DNA of 10,404 bases. Source: Leptospira alexanderi serovar Manhao 3 str. L 60 (GTDB lineage: Bacteria > Spirochaetota > Leptospiria > Leptospirales > Leptospiraceae). Where the stretch lies: the NCBI RefSeq assembly GCF_000243815.2, contig NZ_AHMT02000011.1:1-10404 (forward strand). Reading direction: 5' to 3'. Position 1 is the stretch's first letter. Every line of letters begins with the position of its first letter. Both the position numbers and the translations under genes were made by a program. Shown one piece after another: positions 1 through 7,154 of the stretch. The notes under the pieces were generated by a model. That model saw only the letters and a list, made by a program, of their open reading frames with translations. It ran no database searches and was not told the DNA's origin.

Positions 1-257
1 TTCTCTTTCAAGCTCTCGTATTCTTCTTTTGTCAACGGATCAAAGTCGTTCCGTGGATTCGGCTTTAAACTCGAAGGTGGAACCATCTTCACAATGGGGT
101 TCAGTGTTACTCCCTTAGGGATATACTGTTTTTTGTATGTGGAGCCCGGCCGGGGACTTGATTCTTGTGCGTCCATCCACTCTTTGGCTTTCTCTTCTAA
201 GGAAACTTTTGTGGATGTATCTTTCTTGGGCCCTTTTGTATTCCCTTCTACTTTCAT
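1..257 (-). CDS. parB: ParB-family partition protein, N-terminal part (runs off left edge)
   Basis: The ATG (257-255) overlaps the ParA stop as ATGA, so the two genes are translationally coupled. About 85 codons are visible. The first ~45 residues are Lys/Glu/Ser-rich and probably disordered. In ParB proteins the extreme N-terminus contacts ParA and stimulates its ATPase. Near residue 66 begins a typical ParB/Srx motif ([19 protein letters not shown]), the start of the nuclease-like fold that binds CTP and loads the protein at parS. The HTH and dimerisation domains lie outside the window. Position after parA, family motif and coupling all agree. The role would be partition of a low-copy replicon together with ParA. 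Which parS it binds cannot be seen here. Confidence 0.85.
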   Translation of the reverse strand, partial: MKVEGNTKGPKKDTSTKVSLEEKAKEWMDAQESSPRPGSTYKKQYIPKGVTLNPIVKMVPPSSLKPNPRNDFDPLTKEEYESLKE

Positions 258-1027
258 CTTTGACACCCTTTTAAGTTTCTTAATACTTCGTTCGTTAACT
301 CTTCAAATAACTCGTATCCCTTCGTATTCTCCTTTAACGCCTTCCCCATCTCTGTAGCCGTTTCAATCGTCGACAACTTCCAAACCACTGTCTTGGATAC
401 TTCGTATTTTGTTCTAAGCCTAGTAATCCTCTCCGATTCCTTCTTACTTTTTCCTACAATCGAAGGAACAAGTAACGTCTTGACTTTCTTCTCTTTCACG
501 CCCGATTCCTGATACTCTTCGAATATATTTTCTATTTCTCCAAGTAACGTCTTTGTTCCTTGAAAGTTCCATCTAGACGGCCTCACTGGATACAATACCA
601 TATCCGCTATCCAAAGAGAAAACCGTAGTTCTAAACTTAAATACACCGGCGTATCAATGATTACAAAATCATATTCTAGTTTTCTTAAATTCTCTACAAA
701 CGATCCCAACACTCTCGGATCACTTCCTAAATCCTCCGTTATCTTGCCTAAAGATATTGTCGCCGGTAGTACTTCAATCCCCGGAAAACGAGTCTCATAT
801 ATACAAGCACCGATCTCTTTTTGTTCGAGTAAGGCGTGATATATGTTTCTTTCGTCCAATTCCTCCTCACTCACTCCACGAAGAAAAAAGTCCGTTTGGT
901 TGTTGTTCAAATCCAAGTCCATACAAAGGACTCTCTTTCTCTTCTCCCGTAACTGTAAGGAAAGATTGATCGCCGTCGTTGTCTTTGCGACTCCGCCTTT
1001 CAAATTCGCAAGCGTGATAATATACAT
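254..1027 (-). CDS. parA: ParA-family partition ATPase
   Basis: A 257-aa ATPase of the MinD/ParA class that would segregate the replicon by forming an ATP-dependent gradient on the nucleoid. The deviant Walker A is [14 protein letters not shown] (residues 9-22, signature lysine K10 and P-loop lysine K15). Walker A' is [14 protein letters not shown] (33-46). Walker B is YDFVIIDTP (119-127). There is no N-terminal HTH extension, so it is a short ParA, and autorepression may instead come from ParB or another factor. The start at 1027 is supported by GGAGG about 8 nt upstream. The stop overlaps the ParB start. It lies downstream of the recombinase gene after a ~200-bp gap, so it may have its own promoter. 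The family call is firm. Confidence 0.93.
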   Translation of the reverse strand: MYIITLANLKGGVAKTTTAINLSLQLREKRKRVLCMDLDLNNNQTDFFLRGVSEEELDERNIYHALLEQKEIGACIYETRFPGIEVLPATISLGKITEDLGSDPRVLGSFVENLRKLEYDFVIIDTPVYLSLELRFSLWIADMVLYPVRPSRWNFQGTKTLLGEIENIFEEYQESGVKEKKVKTLLVPSIVGKSKKESERITRLRTKYEVSKTVVWKLSTIETATEMGKALKENTKGYELFEELTNEVLRNLKGCQR

Positions 1028-1231
1028 GCCTTCGGCCTCCCTAATAACGTAAGCGCGTCGCTCTCCATGGATCGCTCCGCAGGTTTTTTGAATTTTTGTT
1101 TTTGGTTTTGTTTTTGAAAGAAGCTGCTAAAGAAAAAACGTTCTCTTTTTCTAACCGGTCCTTTTCGTTTGGTTGTTTAGAGATTTGGAATGTTACAAGA
1201 AACTATTCACTGATCCCTAACACTCTGACAT
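1028..1231. other. Intergenic leader between recombinase and parA, candidate parS or promoter region
   Basis: No convincing gene lies here. The part next to parA is GC-rich and holds an 8-bp palindrome TCCATGGA (1064-1071) flanked by two CGCTC direct repeats (1059-1063 and 1073-1077). The distal part is very A/T-rich (1081-1155) and could carry a promoter. A short A/T-only stem (1131-1137 with 1146-1152) is too weak to call a terminator. Spacing upstream of parA would suit an operator or centromere site, but nothing proves it. Confidence 0.3.
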
Positions 1232-2287
1232 TTAACTCGTGTCGGACTCTTCTTTGTCTTTCGAGCCGGTCTCTTTTTTAGGGGAAGCTCCTCCCACTAA
1301 AGAACTCGAATCCGGCGTATGGAGTGATGGATGAGTCTTGTCATATACTTCCTTTAACTTTCGAATCGCTACGTGGGTATAGATTTGAGTCGTACTTAGA
1401 TCCGCGTGTCCAAGCATCTCTTGAACGTGTCGTATGTCCGCTCCGTTGTCCAACATCCCAGTCGCCGTCGTATGCCTGAAGATATGAACCGCTTGACGCT
1501 TGTTGACAGAAGCCGCCTCTCTAAACACCGCAAAGAGACTTGTAATACTCGAATGCTCCAGCTTCTTACCCATCTTACCCAGAAACAAATGTGGCTCTTC
1601 TGCATCTCTCAAAAATACAACTCTCGATCTTTCTAAATATTTCCGAATCCAACTAAGCGACCTCTCACTGATCGGAATAAGTCTCGTTTTCTTTCCCTTG
1701 CCTTCCCTCACAAGTAGTGTCTTGCCAACAAAATCAATGTCGCTCACATGCAGATTTCCAAGCTCCATCCTTCGGATTCCAGTCGAATACACTACCTCAA
1801 GCATCGTTCTGTCACGGAGCCCGAAGACGTCTGTCACATCCGGTACAGCCAAGATCCTCTCCGCTTCTTCCACACTCAAAACATTGTGTGGTATGTTCCT
1901 TTTTATATACTTCGGGATCTCTAAATCTAAGCTAGGATTCACAAGCAACACTTGCTTTCTTGTCAACCACGCGAAATAATCCTTCACCAATGCCAAGCGT
2001 TTGTGTTTACCATTGTTCGAAAGCTCTTTCCCGTTGTTCTTGTTCTTCAGTCCAACTACATGACTTCGGTATCTTTCTAAAAGTGATAACGTCACCTTGT
2101 TCGGGGTTCGGATCTCTCGCAAGCTACACCAATCGAAAAAGTTCATCAAAAAAACATACGTATTCTTTAATGTATATTGGCTATAAGCTTTCGCGGTCCG
2201 CTTCCATTCTAAATAACTGTAACAGTAGTTTTCAAAACTCCCCAAGGGAGAAATTCTCAAAGTCTCTAACTTCTCTTGCCAATTCAT
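1232..2287 (-). CDS. Tyrosine recombinase/integrase (XerC/XerD-like)
   Basis: A 351-aa tyrosine recombinase. Residues ~17-120 form the SAM-like core-binding domain (YSQYTLKNTYVFLMNFFDW). Residues ~135-315 are the catalytic domain with the full active set: R172 in YSTGIRRMEL, K197 in the GKGKK turn, H268 and R271 in HIFRHTTAT, H294 in LGHADLSTT and nucleophile Y303 in QIYTHV. It is longer than Xer proteins (~300 aa) because of a Ser/Lys/Glu-rich tail of ~35 residues with no recognised fold. Its ATG overlaps the stop of the small upstream ORF as ATGA, and no good Shine-Dalgarno is seen, so translation probably depends on coupling. In this setting it could resolve plasmid dimers or integrate the element. 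No attachment site is evident. Confidence 0.93.
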   Translation of the reverse strand: MNWQEKLETLRISPLGSFENYCYSYLEWKRTAKAYSQYTLKNTYVFLMNFFDWCSLREIRTPNKVTLSLLERYRSHVVGLKNKNNGKELSNNGKHKRLALVKDYFAWLTRKQVLLVNPSLDLEIPKYIKRNIPHNVLSVEEAERILAVPDVTDVFGLRDRTMLEVVYSTGIRRMELGNLHVSDIDFVGKTLLVREGKGKKTRLIPISERSLSWIRKYLERSRVVFLRDAEEPHLFLGKMGKKLEHSSITSLFAVFREAASVNKRQAVHIFRHTTATGMLDNGADIRHVQEMLGHADLSTTQIYTHVAIRKLKEVYDKTHPSLHTPDSSSLVGGASPKKETGSKDKEESDTS

Positions 2288-2622
2288 CGCTTGTGCACCA
2301 CAACCAGCAGCAACAGGAGAAGGAACAGGGTTCGGGAAAGTTTTTTTGTCCCTAGAAGACCTTTCTTAGAAGTAAAATGCGTGTTTTGCTTGGAAACCCC
2401 ATCTAAACCCCTACAGAATGCGAGAGTGAGGGGGCGGCGACCCCCAGGCGACCCCCCGGTTTTGCCTAGGCGAAGGGGGGGCGAAGTGGCCTTTTTGCTA
2501 GGCGAAGTTGAACTTTTGGGGGGCGAAGTGAACGAACATTCAATTGATTTAAAGGCTTTTTTCAAACTCTTTACTTCGCTTCCGTTAAGTAAAAGTAGTT
2601 TTGAATATTCTTTTTTGCTCAT
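2284..2622 (-). CDS. Small coupled ORF of unknown function containing 21-bp repeats
   Basis: An ORF of 112 codons whose ATG (2622) overlaps the primase stop as ATGA and whose TGA overlaps the recombinase start as ATGA. An AGAGG lies ~11 nt upstream of its ATG. The first ~32 residues ([20 protein letters not shown] onward) look like ordinary protein. The middle is low complexity with a seven-residue period ([21 protein letters not shown]), followed by Gly/Pro/Arg-rich residues and a hydrophobic Leu/Val end ([11 protein letters not shown]). I recognise no family. Double coupling argues for translation. The odd second half could instead mean that a repeat array invaded a gene, or that ribosome passage only serves to couple its neighbours. 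A hydrophobic tail anchor is possible but unproven. Confidence 0.45.
   Translation of the reverse strand: MSKKEYSKLLLLNGSEVKSLKKAFKSIECSFTSPPKSSTSPSKKATSPPLRLGKTGGSPGGRRPLTLAFCRGLDGVSKQNTHFTSKKGLLGTKKLSRTLFLLLLLLVVVHKR
2430..2542 (+). repeat. Iteron-like array of GGCGA motifs with GC hairpins, candidate origin
   Basis: GGCGA occurs at 2436, 2447, 2469, 2480, 2501 and 2522, always in the same orientation, with spacings of 11, 22, 11, 21 and 21 bp, all close to whole helical turns. The last three extend to GGCGAAGT exactly 21 bp apart. A longer unit, TTTGCCTAGGCGAAG (2461-2475), recurs as TTTGCTAGGCGAAG (2493-2507). A GGGGG/CCCCC hairpin (2430-2434 with 2441-2445) and a CCCCCC/GGGGGG pair (2452-2457 with 2475-2480) around the palindrome GCCTAGGC (2464-2471) lie inside it. 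Iterons beside a replication gene are typical of plasmid origins. Here the array lies directly downstream of the primase gene. The 21-bp period also encodes protein heptads, but the 11 and 22 bp steps do not preserve reading frame. Confidence 0.5.
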
Positions 2623-5498
2623 ACACTTTCTAACCTCTCTTCTTTTTTGGCAACTCCTAATATTTCTCTCCAAGAGAAAACCGAGTTTCCTTCAATTACT
2701 CCAGTCTCTTGCAAATCCGTTTCCGTCTCAAAAGATAGTCCAAGAGCGAACTCTTCTCCTTCCTTTCCCTCTCCGTCATACAAGAGTTCGTATTCCGCTA
2801 TTTGGCCCTGTCGACCACTTCGTACGATCAAGTATTCCAATTCCTCCAGTCTTCTCAAATGAACTCGTAGTCTTGTGTCGCTCATCCCGAGTACCTCTCT
2901 CGCTTGCCGTCTCGTAAAACGTACCGCGCTCTTCGAAATCGTTTGGTCCTCACTTTCTTTTTGGACCATTGTATGTAATGAATACAATACTTCCTTGGTT
3001 TGGGGAGTGAGTTCTTCAAGCGTCCTTCCCAATATCTTAGATGCGAGTAAGCTTCCAAGTTCCATGTCTGAAGTAGTCACCTCGATGTATTCGAAACTCT
3101 CTCCGTTCTCATCAGTTCCAAATTTCTTTTCTCTTTGGTATTGGTTAAGGAGTGCAATCGACTTGATGAGCGTTAAATATTTCTTTTGATCCCGGCGCAT
3201 TCTCAGTTTCGTATCTGGGAACTTCATTTCCTTCGCATACGGGTTCACTACCACTAAAGGCCGAAGGATCCTTTGTATGTTCTTGTGTTGTTTGTATATC
3301 TTCTCTTTGTCCCGCTTCTTTACGATTCCATCCAATGTCTCTTGTTCTCTCTGTATCTCTAAAATCGTTCTTGTCTGTTCTCTTCCTTCGTTTACCGTCA
3401 AGATGAGACATCTGTTTTCGAGTTCTTCATCAATCTCCAAATTGGTCGTCGTTAAGAAAATCACAACCGGCCCTTCTACGCTGTATTCCTCCGTTACAGT
3501 CCTTCCTGTCGCCGGGTCTTTCATGGCACTCGCAATACTGATTTTCTTTTCACTCTGCAATATCTTTAACGCGTATTTCGCCCGTTCCGCGCCTTCTTCT
3601 TCCGAGATTGCAAGAACTTTGTTTTTGAGATTTTTGGAGGACATATAGAAGAGGCTTTGGCCCGTCATCGCCGAATACTTCTCTTTCTCTTCTTCCGGTA
3701 CGAAATCAAGGATTGCATCCATGAGGGTAGATTTACCGGCGGAGGAGGAAGACTGTATAATCACAGCTAACGGATTCTCAGTTCTTCTTGTGATGCTTGC
3801 AAGATATCCCACAAGAGAATTGACTCTTTCTCCTACAAGCCCGCATCTTTCAAAGTCCATTAGGATATTAGTAAGTAGATTCGGGTCTTCTAAATACAGG
3901 ATCGCTTCCGCTCTTTCCTCCGGAGTTAGCTCGACTTCTGTCTTTACGTTTCTTTCTTTTTCTCTTTCGTTTAACGAGTCTTCCAAGATATTGATGAGTC
4001 TTCCCAGTTCCTTCTTGATCGTTTCCTCTTTTTCTCGTAACTCGTGGGTGGTCGTTCCCAGATATGAAGTCCGAGCTTTGTAACTTAATAGATCCACGTT
4101 GTCTACGTGGTATCTTTCTCCTTGGCTCACTTTAAGCGTTACCTTCAACGTCTCAAGGCTTGCATTTCGATACAGTCCCTTAGCCAAATACGTTCTTTCT
4201 CCAAATTTTACTTCCACTTCTTCTTTGGTAACTTTAACTTCCGGTTGGATCCCGGTCCCGGAATCGGTTAAGGCGGCCAACCCTTCCGAGGTCAAGAGTG
4301 GTTCTTGGGGCCTGGGAGTTGAAAGATTTGTCTCAATGGAAAACAGTTCTTTGTATTGCGGTCTTTGTTCTTCCTCGGTTAGAGGTACACTTTCCCCTAA
4401 AAGTCCGAGCAGTGTGTCCTGTACTTCTTCGCTTCTTACCGCTACTTCGTTCACATCCATTCCAAGAGGCAAAAGCACCCGGTAGATCTCGATCCCTTTG
4501 TCTTTTAATTTCTGATACACAGAAGCCGCTCCCTTGTCTCCTGCCGCGTCCGCATCGTATGCGATGTATATCTTCTTGATTTGTTTTTCGAGTATTCTTT
4601 CCTGAATTACTTCCGTGAAGCCTTCGATTCCGTAACTGCAAGTCACGTTTCGGATTCCATTCTCCCAAAATGTCAACGCGTCGAAGATCGATTCGCAAAG
4701 TACAAGTTCGCTCTTTCTAAACGCATCTTCTTCGTTCCAGATCCCTAAATGTTTGCCTGGTAAGTAAAGATGATTGGGAACGATTGTTCTACTTAGTACG
4801 CTCCTTCTTCCATACATCCCACAAAGCTCACGGCCTTGCGTGAAGATCGGAAATACGATTCTTACCTTGAAATACTCTTGTCCGCTCTCTGCAAAGAATC
4901 CGAATTCCTTCAATACCTCTCTCGCTCTTCGCCCTACGTTGCTTTGTCTCGATGGTAGGATTTTGCCTAAACTTCCGTCGCTGTAGCCGATCCCAAACTT
5001 TGATATCGATTCCTCACTTCCCACCTTCCTCGTTTGTAAATACGAGAGTGCGCTCATGTTTTCTCTCAGTGTAGTGCGGTAGTATTCCAAAGCTTGAAAG
5101 ATCAGGTCTCTTTCTGCACTGCTTAGTCTTTCTGTCGTCGGGATCTTTCTTCCTAATACCTTGTCTAATGCTACGGGCGTAAGAGATTCTCCTCTCATTT
5201 CTACGTTCAGTCTTGGTTTAAACTTGCGTAATACCTCTACCGCTTCGTGAAAGCCCAAGCCCTCCCGTTTCATCACGAAATCAATCACGCTGCCTCCTGT
5301 CTTGCAAGCTCCCATACAGTGCCACAAGTTCTTTACCGGCGTTACGATAAAGGACGGCGTTTTGTCCGCGTGGAACGGGCATTGGCCTACCCAGTTCGTT
5401 CCGTGGTTCTTCAGTTCGATCCCGTAGCTGCGCACCAGGGCAAGCAGGTCCGTTTCCGTCTTTAACTGGGTAATCTCTTCTTTGGGGATGAATGCCAT
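2619..5498 (-). CDS. DNA primase fused to a helicase-like ATPase and a C-terminal winged helix
   Basis: A 959-aa replication protein, longer than DnaG (~600 aa). It has a CHC2-type zinc ribbon (C40, H43, C61, C65; the last pair spaced CMGAC, one residue longer than in DnaG), a primase core, a TOPRIM domain with [14 protein letters not shown] (264-277) and the metal-binding [13 protein letters not shown] (311-323), and a linker of ~200 residues. A P-loop ATPase then follows: Walker [10 protein letters not shown] (573-581), Walker B-like VLAISEEEG (628-636), sensor-like VVIFLTTTN (678-686). The C-terminus (~860-905) looks like a winged helix ([22 protein letters not shown]). It probably lays primers and melts or unwinds the element's DNA. 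The start at 5498 has AAGGAG 8 nt upstream. It heads the leftward operon and is divergent from the repressor. Confidence 0.9.
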   Translation of the reverse strand: MAFIPKEEITQLKTETDLLALVRSYGIELKNHGTNWVGQCPFHADKTPSFIVTPVKNLWHCMGACKTGGSVIDFVMKREGLGFHEAVEVLRKFKPRLNVEMRGESLTPVALDKVLGRKIPTTERLSSAERDLIFQALEYYRTTLRENMSALSYLQTRKVGSEESISKFGIGYSDGSLGKILPSRQSNVGRRAREVLKEFGFFAESGQEYFKVRIVFPIFTQGRELCGMYGRRSVLSRTIVPNHLYLPGKHLGIWNEEDAFRKSELVLCESIFDALTFWENGIRNVTCSYGIEGFTEVIQERILEKQIKKIYIAYDADAAGDKGAASVYQKLKDKGIEIYRVLLPLGMDVNEVAVRSEEVQDTLLGLLGESVPLTEEEQRPQYKELFSIETNLSTPRPQEPLLTSEGLAALTDSGTGIQPEVKVTKEEVEVKFGERTYLAKGLYRNASLETLKVTLKVSQGERYHVDNVDLLSYKARTSYLGTTTHELREKEETIKKELGRLINILEDSLNEREKERNVKTEVELTPEERAEAILYLEDPNLLTNILMDFERCGLVGERVNSLVGYLASITRRTENPLAVIIQSSSSAGKSTLMDAILDFVPEEEKEKYSAMTGQSLFYMSSKNLKNKVLAISEEEGAERAKYALKILQSEKKISIASAMKDPATGRTVTEEYSVEGPVVIFLTTTNLEIDEELENRCLILTVNEGREQTRTILEIQREQETLDGIVKKRDKEKIYKQHKNIQRILRPLVVVNPYAKEMKFPDTKLRMRRDQKKYLTLIKSIALLNQYQREKKFGTDENGESFEYIEVTTSDMELGSLLASKILGRTLEELTPQTKEVLYSLHTMVQKESEDQTISKSAVRFTRRQAREVLGMSDTRLRVHLRRLEELEYLIVRSGRQGQIAEYELLYDGEGKEGEEFALGLSFETETDLQETGVIEGNSVFSWREILGVAKKEERLESV

Positions 5499-5653
5499 GA
5501 GGATAGCTCCTTGGTGGGAAATTTTTTGTAATGCAAATATGCCTTACAATGTGCAACTATGCTTCATTCGTCAAGCCCTAACTTTTCATTACCTGCATAT
5601 CTGCTTTAAGTTCTTCTCGACAGCTTACTTTTTAAATGCAACTATGATTGATT
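5499..5653. promoter_or_regulatory. Divergent control region with four GCA-N4-TGC operator-like sites
   Basis: Between the divergent primase and repressor genes lie GCAAATATGC (5533-5542), GCAACTATGC (5553-5562), GCATATCTGC (5595-5604) and GCAACTATGA (5638-5647). All are preceded by T. The first three are perfect 3-bp inverted repeats around a 4-bp spacer; the fourth has one mismatch. The first two are 20 bp apart, about two helical turns. Sites of this size suit a small dimeric XRE repressor such as the adjacent gene. Two sites overlap the likely primase promoter and one abuts the repressor start, suggesting control of both directions. Confidence 0.65.
5546..5574 (-). promoter_or_regulatory. 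Putative leftward promoter for the primase operon
   Basis: Reading leftward, TTGACG (5574-5569) resembles a -35 box, and after a 17-bp spacer CATTGT (5551-5546) is a weak -10. The operator-like site at 5553-5562 lies within the spacer and the one at 5533-5542 just past the expected start of transcription. Binding at either would block polymerase. The -10 match is poor, so exact boxes are uncertain. Confidence 0.35.
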
Positions 5654-6034
5654 ATGAGCAAAGGAAGAAAAAAAGAGCCTGAAAACGGGTTCGGTGAACG
5701 ATTTCGACAGTTAAGGCTTCAAAAAAATCTTTCTCAAGGGGAAATTGGGGAGCTTGTCGGGCTTCATTACACTAATATCGGTAGGTATGAACGCGGCCTC
5801 TCTATGCCTTCAGCTGAAGCCGTAAACAAACTGGCTGAAGTCCTTGGAGTATCCAGCGATTATTTGTTAAACGGATCGAAAGAAGAATTCGCTAAAGCCA
5901 AATTCTCTGATAAAGATTTATTACAAATGTTTCAGGCCGTTGAGCAGTTTCCTGAAGACGAAAAAACTTTAATCAAAAAAATTATCGATGCCTTTCTTAC
6001 TAAAAAGAAACTGCAAGAGTTAGTGGGGAAATAA
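5654..6034 (+). CDS. XRE/Cro-CI family HTH transcriptional repressor
   Basis: A 126-aa regulator. Residues ~13-72 form an HTH_3 domain: FRQLRLQKNLSQGEIGELVG, then the recognition-helix region LHYTNIGRYERG, ending in LAEVLGVSSDYLL. The remaining ~50 residues (FSDKDLLQMFQAVEQFPEDE onward) are helical and charged, probably for dimerisation, and there is no LexA/CI-type peptidase domain. I chose the ATG at 5654 rather than a TTG two codons earlier. No Shine-Dalgarno precedes it, and TATGAT (5643-5648) could be a -10 giving a leaderless or nearly leaderless message. It is divergent from the primase and only 5 bp upstream of the antitoxin-like gene, so it may control both replication genes and its own operon. 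Confidence 0.85.
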   Translation: MSKGRKKEPENGFGERFRQLRLQKNLSQGEIGELVGLHYTNIGRYERGLSMPSAEAVNKLAEVLGVSSDYLLNGSKEEFAKAKFSDKDLLQMFQAVEQFPEDEKTLIKKIIDAFLTKKKLQELVGK

Positions 6035-6039
6035 TATTC

Positions 6040-6252
6040 ATGAAAATCTTATTAGTCGAGGTTAAAGACGAAAAAGCTCTTTTCCTCATGGAAATTTTAA
6101 AAGGTTTCTCTTTCGTAAAAAAAACGGAAACCCTGACAAAAGCAAAAGCAAAAGCTCTAAAAGGTTTTAAAGAAGCCGTCGAACAAGTCAACTTAGATAA
6201 GCAAGGTAAAATCAAATTGCCGTCCATTCATTCTCTTCTTGATGAAAACTGA
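6040..6252 (+). CDS. Small antitoxin-like protein
   Basis: A 70-aa protein rich in Lys/Glu/Ala (TKAKAKALKGFKEAVEQVNL), ending in LPSIHSLLDEN. It begins 5 bp after the repressor stop with GGGG about 12 nt upstream, and overlaps the downstream toxin-like gene by 11 bp (6242-6252), the usual layout of a type II antitoxin-toxin pair. A C-terminal segment such as KIKLPSIHSLLDEN typically wraps around the toxin in such antitoxins. There is no obvious DNA-binding N-terminus (no clear RHH or HTH), consistent with the upstream XRE protein supplying promoter binding. Assignment rests on size, charge, overlap and partner. I do not recognise a named family. Confidence 0.75.
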   Translation: MKILLVEVKDEKALFLMEILKGFSFVKKTETLTKAKAKALKGFKEAVEQVNLDKQGKIKLPSIHSLLDEN

Positions 6253-6568
6253 AATCGTATATACAGATCATTTCAGTCGAGAATTCAAAGACCTCGCTAA
6301 AAAATTCAGATCTATTAAAGATGATTTAAAAATACTCGTTACTTCTCTCGAACAAAATCCAGTTCAAGGCGTTCTATTAAGTAAGAATTGTTACAAAATT
6401 CGATTGGCCATTTCTTCCAAAGGAAAAGGTAAATCCGGCGGGGCGAGAATCATCACTTATTTGTTTCGGGATAAAAACAAACTCTATTTCCTTTCTATCT
6501 TCGACAAATCCGAAAAAGAAAATATATCCGACAAAGAAAGAGAAACTCTACTCAAACTCATCCTTTAA
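6242..6568 (+). CDS. RelE/ParE-superfamily toxin
   Basis: A 108-aa basic protein. IVYTDHFSREFKDLAKKFRS matches the N-terminal strand and helices of RelE/ParE-fold toxins. YKIRLAISSKGKGKSGGARI followed by ITYLFRDKNKLYFLSIFDKS is the characteristic β-sheet core with the conserved GKSGGAR segment, and the end SDKERETLLKLIL is the usual C-terminal helix. RelE-type members cleave mRNA on ribosomes while ParE-type members poison gyrase, and sequence alone does not decide between them. The start is ATG 6242; the in-frame TTG one codon upstream is less likely. It overlaps the antitoxin by 11 bp. On a plasmid or prophage the pair would act in maintenance by post-segregational killing. Confidence 0.85.
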   Translation: MKTEIVYTDHFSREFKDLAKKFRSIKDDLKILVTSLEQNPVQGVLLSKNCYKIRLAISSKGKGKSGGARIITYLFRDKNKLYFLSIFDKSEKENISDKERETLLKLIL

Positions 6569-6592
6569 AAACCGTTTTCGCTTTCCCTAATC

Positions 6593-6643
6593 ACAAAAAA
6601 AACCGGCTATTACACCGGCAAAGTCTGATCTTTTGATACACTC
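6593..6643 (-). terminator. Repeated Rho-independent terminator, copy 1
   Basis: On the minus strand GCCGGTGTAATAGCCGGT (6619-6602) forms a CCGG/CCGG stem with flanking G-U pairs, followed by eight T (6602-6595). It lies just past the stop of the lipoprotein gene ending at 6660. The 41 bp from 6603 to 6643 match copy 2 (7164-7204) with one mismatch (6638). Confidence 0.7.
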
Positions 6644-6659
6644 GCTAAAAAAGTAAATA

Positions 6660-7094
6660 TTACTGTTTCTTTACGTCATTACAAATCAATCCACCAATCA
6701 TTCCGCCCATGTTGGAATCCGTAGCCCATTTAGATTCTATTACTTCGCATCTCACTAAGTCCAAGTCATCCGCACAAGCATAGATATCTTTCGATTTGTA
6801 TCTCTCATACGCGCCAAAAGCTTCAAACCTTACGAATATTGTCGTCATTAAGAAAAATATATTCGTTGTTTCTTTGGAAAGAGCACGCATGTTCAGATCA
6901 GGATTCGTGTCTTTCCGATCGTATGAATATTCAACAAGGCCGCAACTATACATCTTTACTAAAACTCTTTCTGTTATGATTTGGTTGGCTTCGGTTCCCG
7001 ATATGGTACCGGCCTCTTCAAGCAAACAATTTGTTTGAACTAAAAGGGATATAACAAAAAAAGTATATCTGAATAGATGAATAAACTTTTTCAT
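6660..7094 (-). CDS. Putative small lipoprotein of unknown function
   Basis: A 144-aa protein with an N-terminal signal: MKKF, a hydrophobic stretch FFVISLLV and a lipobox-like LVQTNC with C23 as the predicted lipidated cysteine. Asn before Cys is unusual in enterics but tolerated in spirochete lipoboxes. The mature part has four further cysteines in three sequence blocks (YSCGL, YACADDLDLVRCEV, GLICND) that could form disulphides in the periplasm or at the surface. It resembles small Leptospira-specific lipoproteins, but I cannot name the family with confidence. There is no strong Shine-Dalgarno before the ATG. It stands alone, convergent with the toxin operon and bracketed by two copies of a 50-bp terminator repeat, so it may have come as a unit. 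Confidence 0.75.
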   Translation of the reverse strand: MKKFIHLFRYTFFVISLLVQTNCLLEEAGTISGTEANQIITERVLVKMYSCGLVEYSYDRKDTNPDLNMRALSKETTNIFFLMTTIFVRFEAFGAYERYKSKDIYACADDLDLVRCEVIESKWATDSNMGGMIGGLICNDVKKQ

Positions 7095-7154
7095 ACTCGT
7101 TTTTTGTTTTCTCTAATGATTCCCTTTTTCAAAGAAAAAAGCTTAATCCACAAT

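Noticed and set aside
1131..1152. AGAAAAA/TTTTTCT stem as terminator after the recombinase
   Set aside because: The stem is almost entirely A/T with a T-rich surround that pairs easily by chance; too weak to call.
1500..1979. 159-aa plus-strand ORF
   Set aside because: It is antisense to the recombinase, whose full active-site motif set is on the minus strand; the plus-strand product is Ser/Leu-rich with no domain.
2276..2917. 213-aa plus-strand ORF
   Set aside because: It overlaps the 3' end of the primase, the small coupled ORF and the iteron array on the opposite strand; the Pro/Arg/Gly-rich middle is just the GC repeat translated. No ribosome-binding site or family motif.
5281..5556. 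91-aa minus-strand ORF over the primase start
   Set aside because: It is an out-of-frame shadow of the zinc-ribbon region; the primase frame has the conserved Cys/His motif and a good ribosome-binding site.
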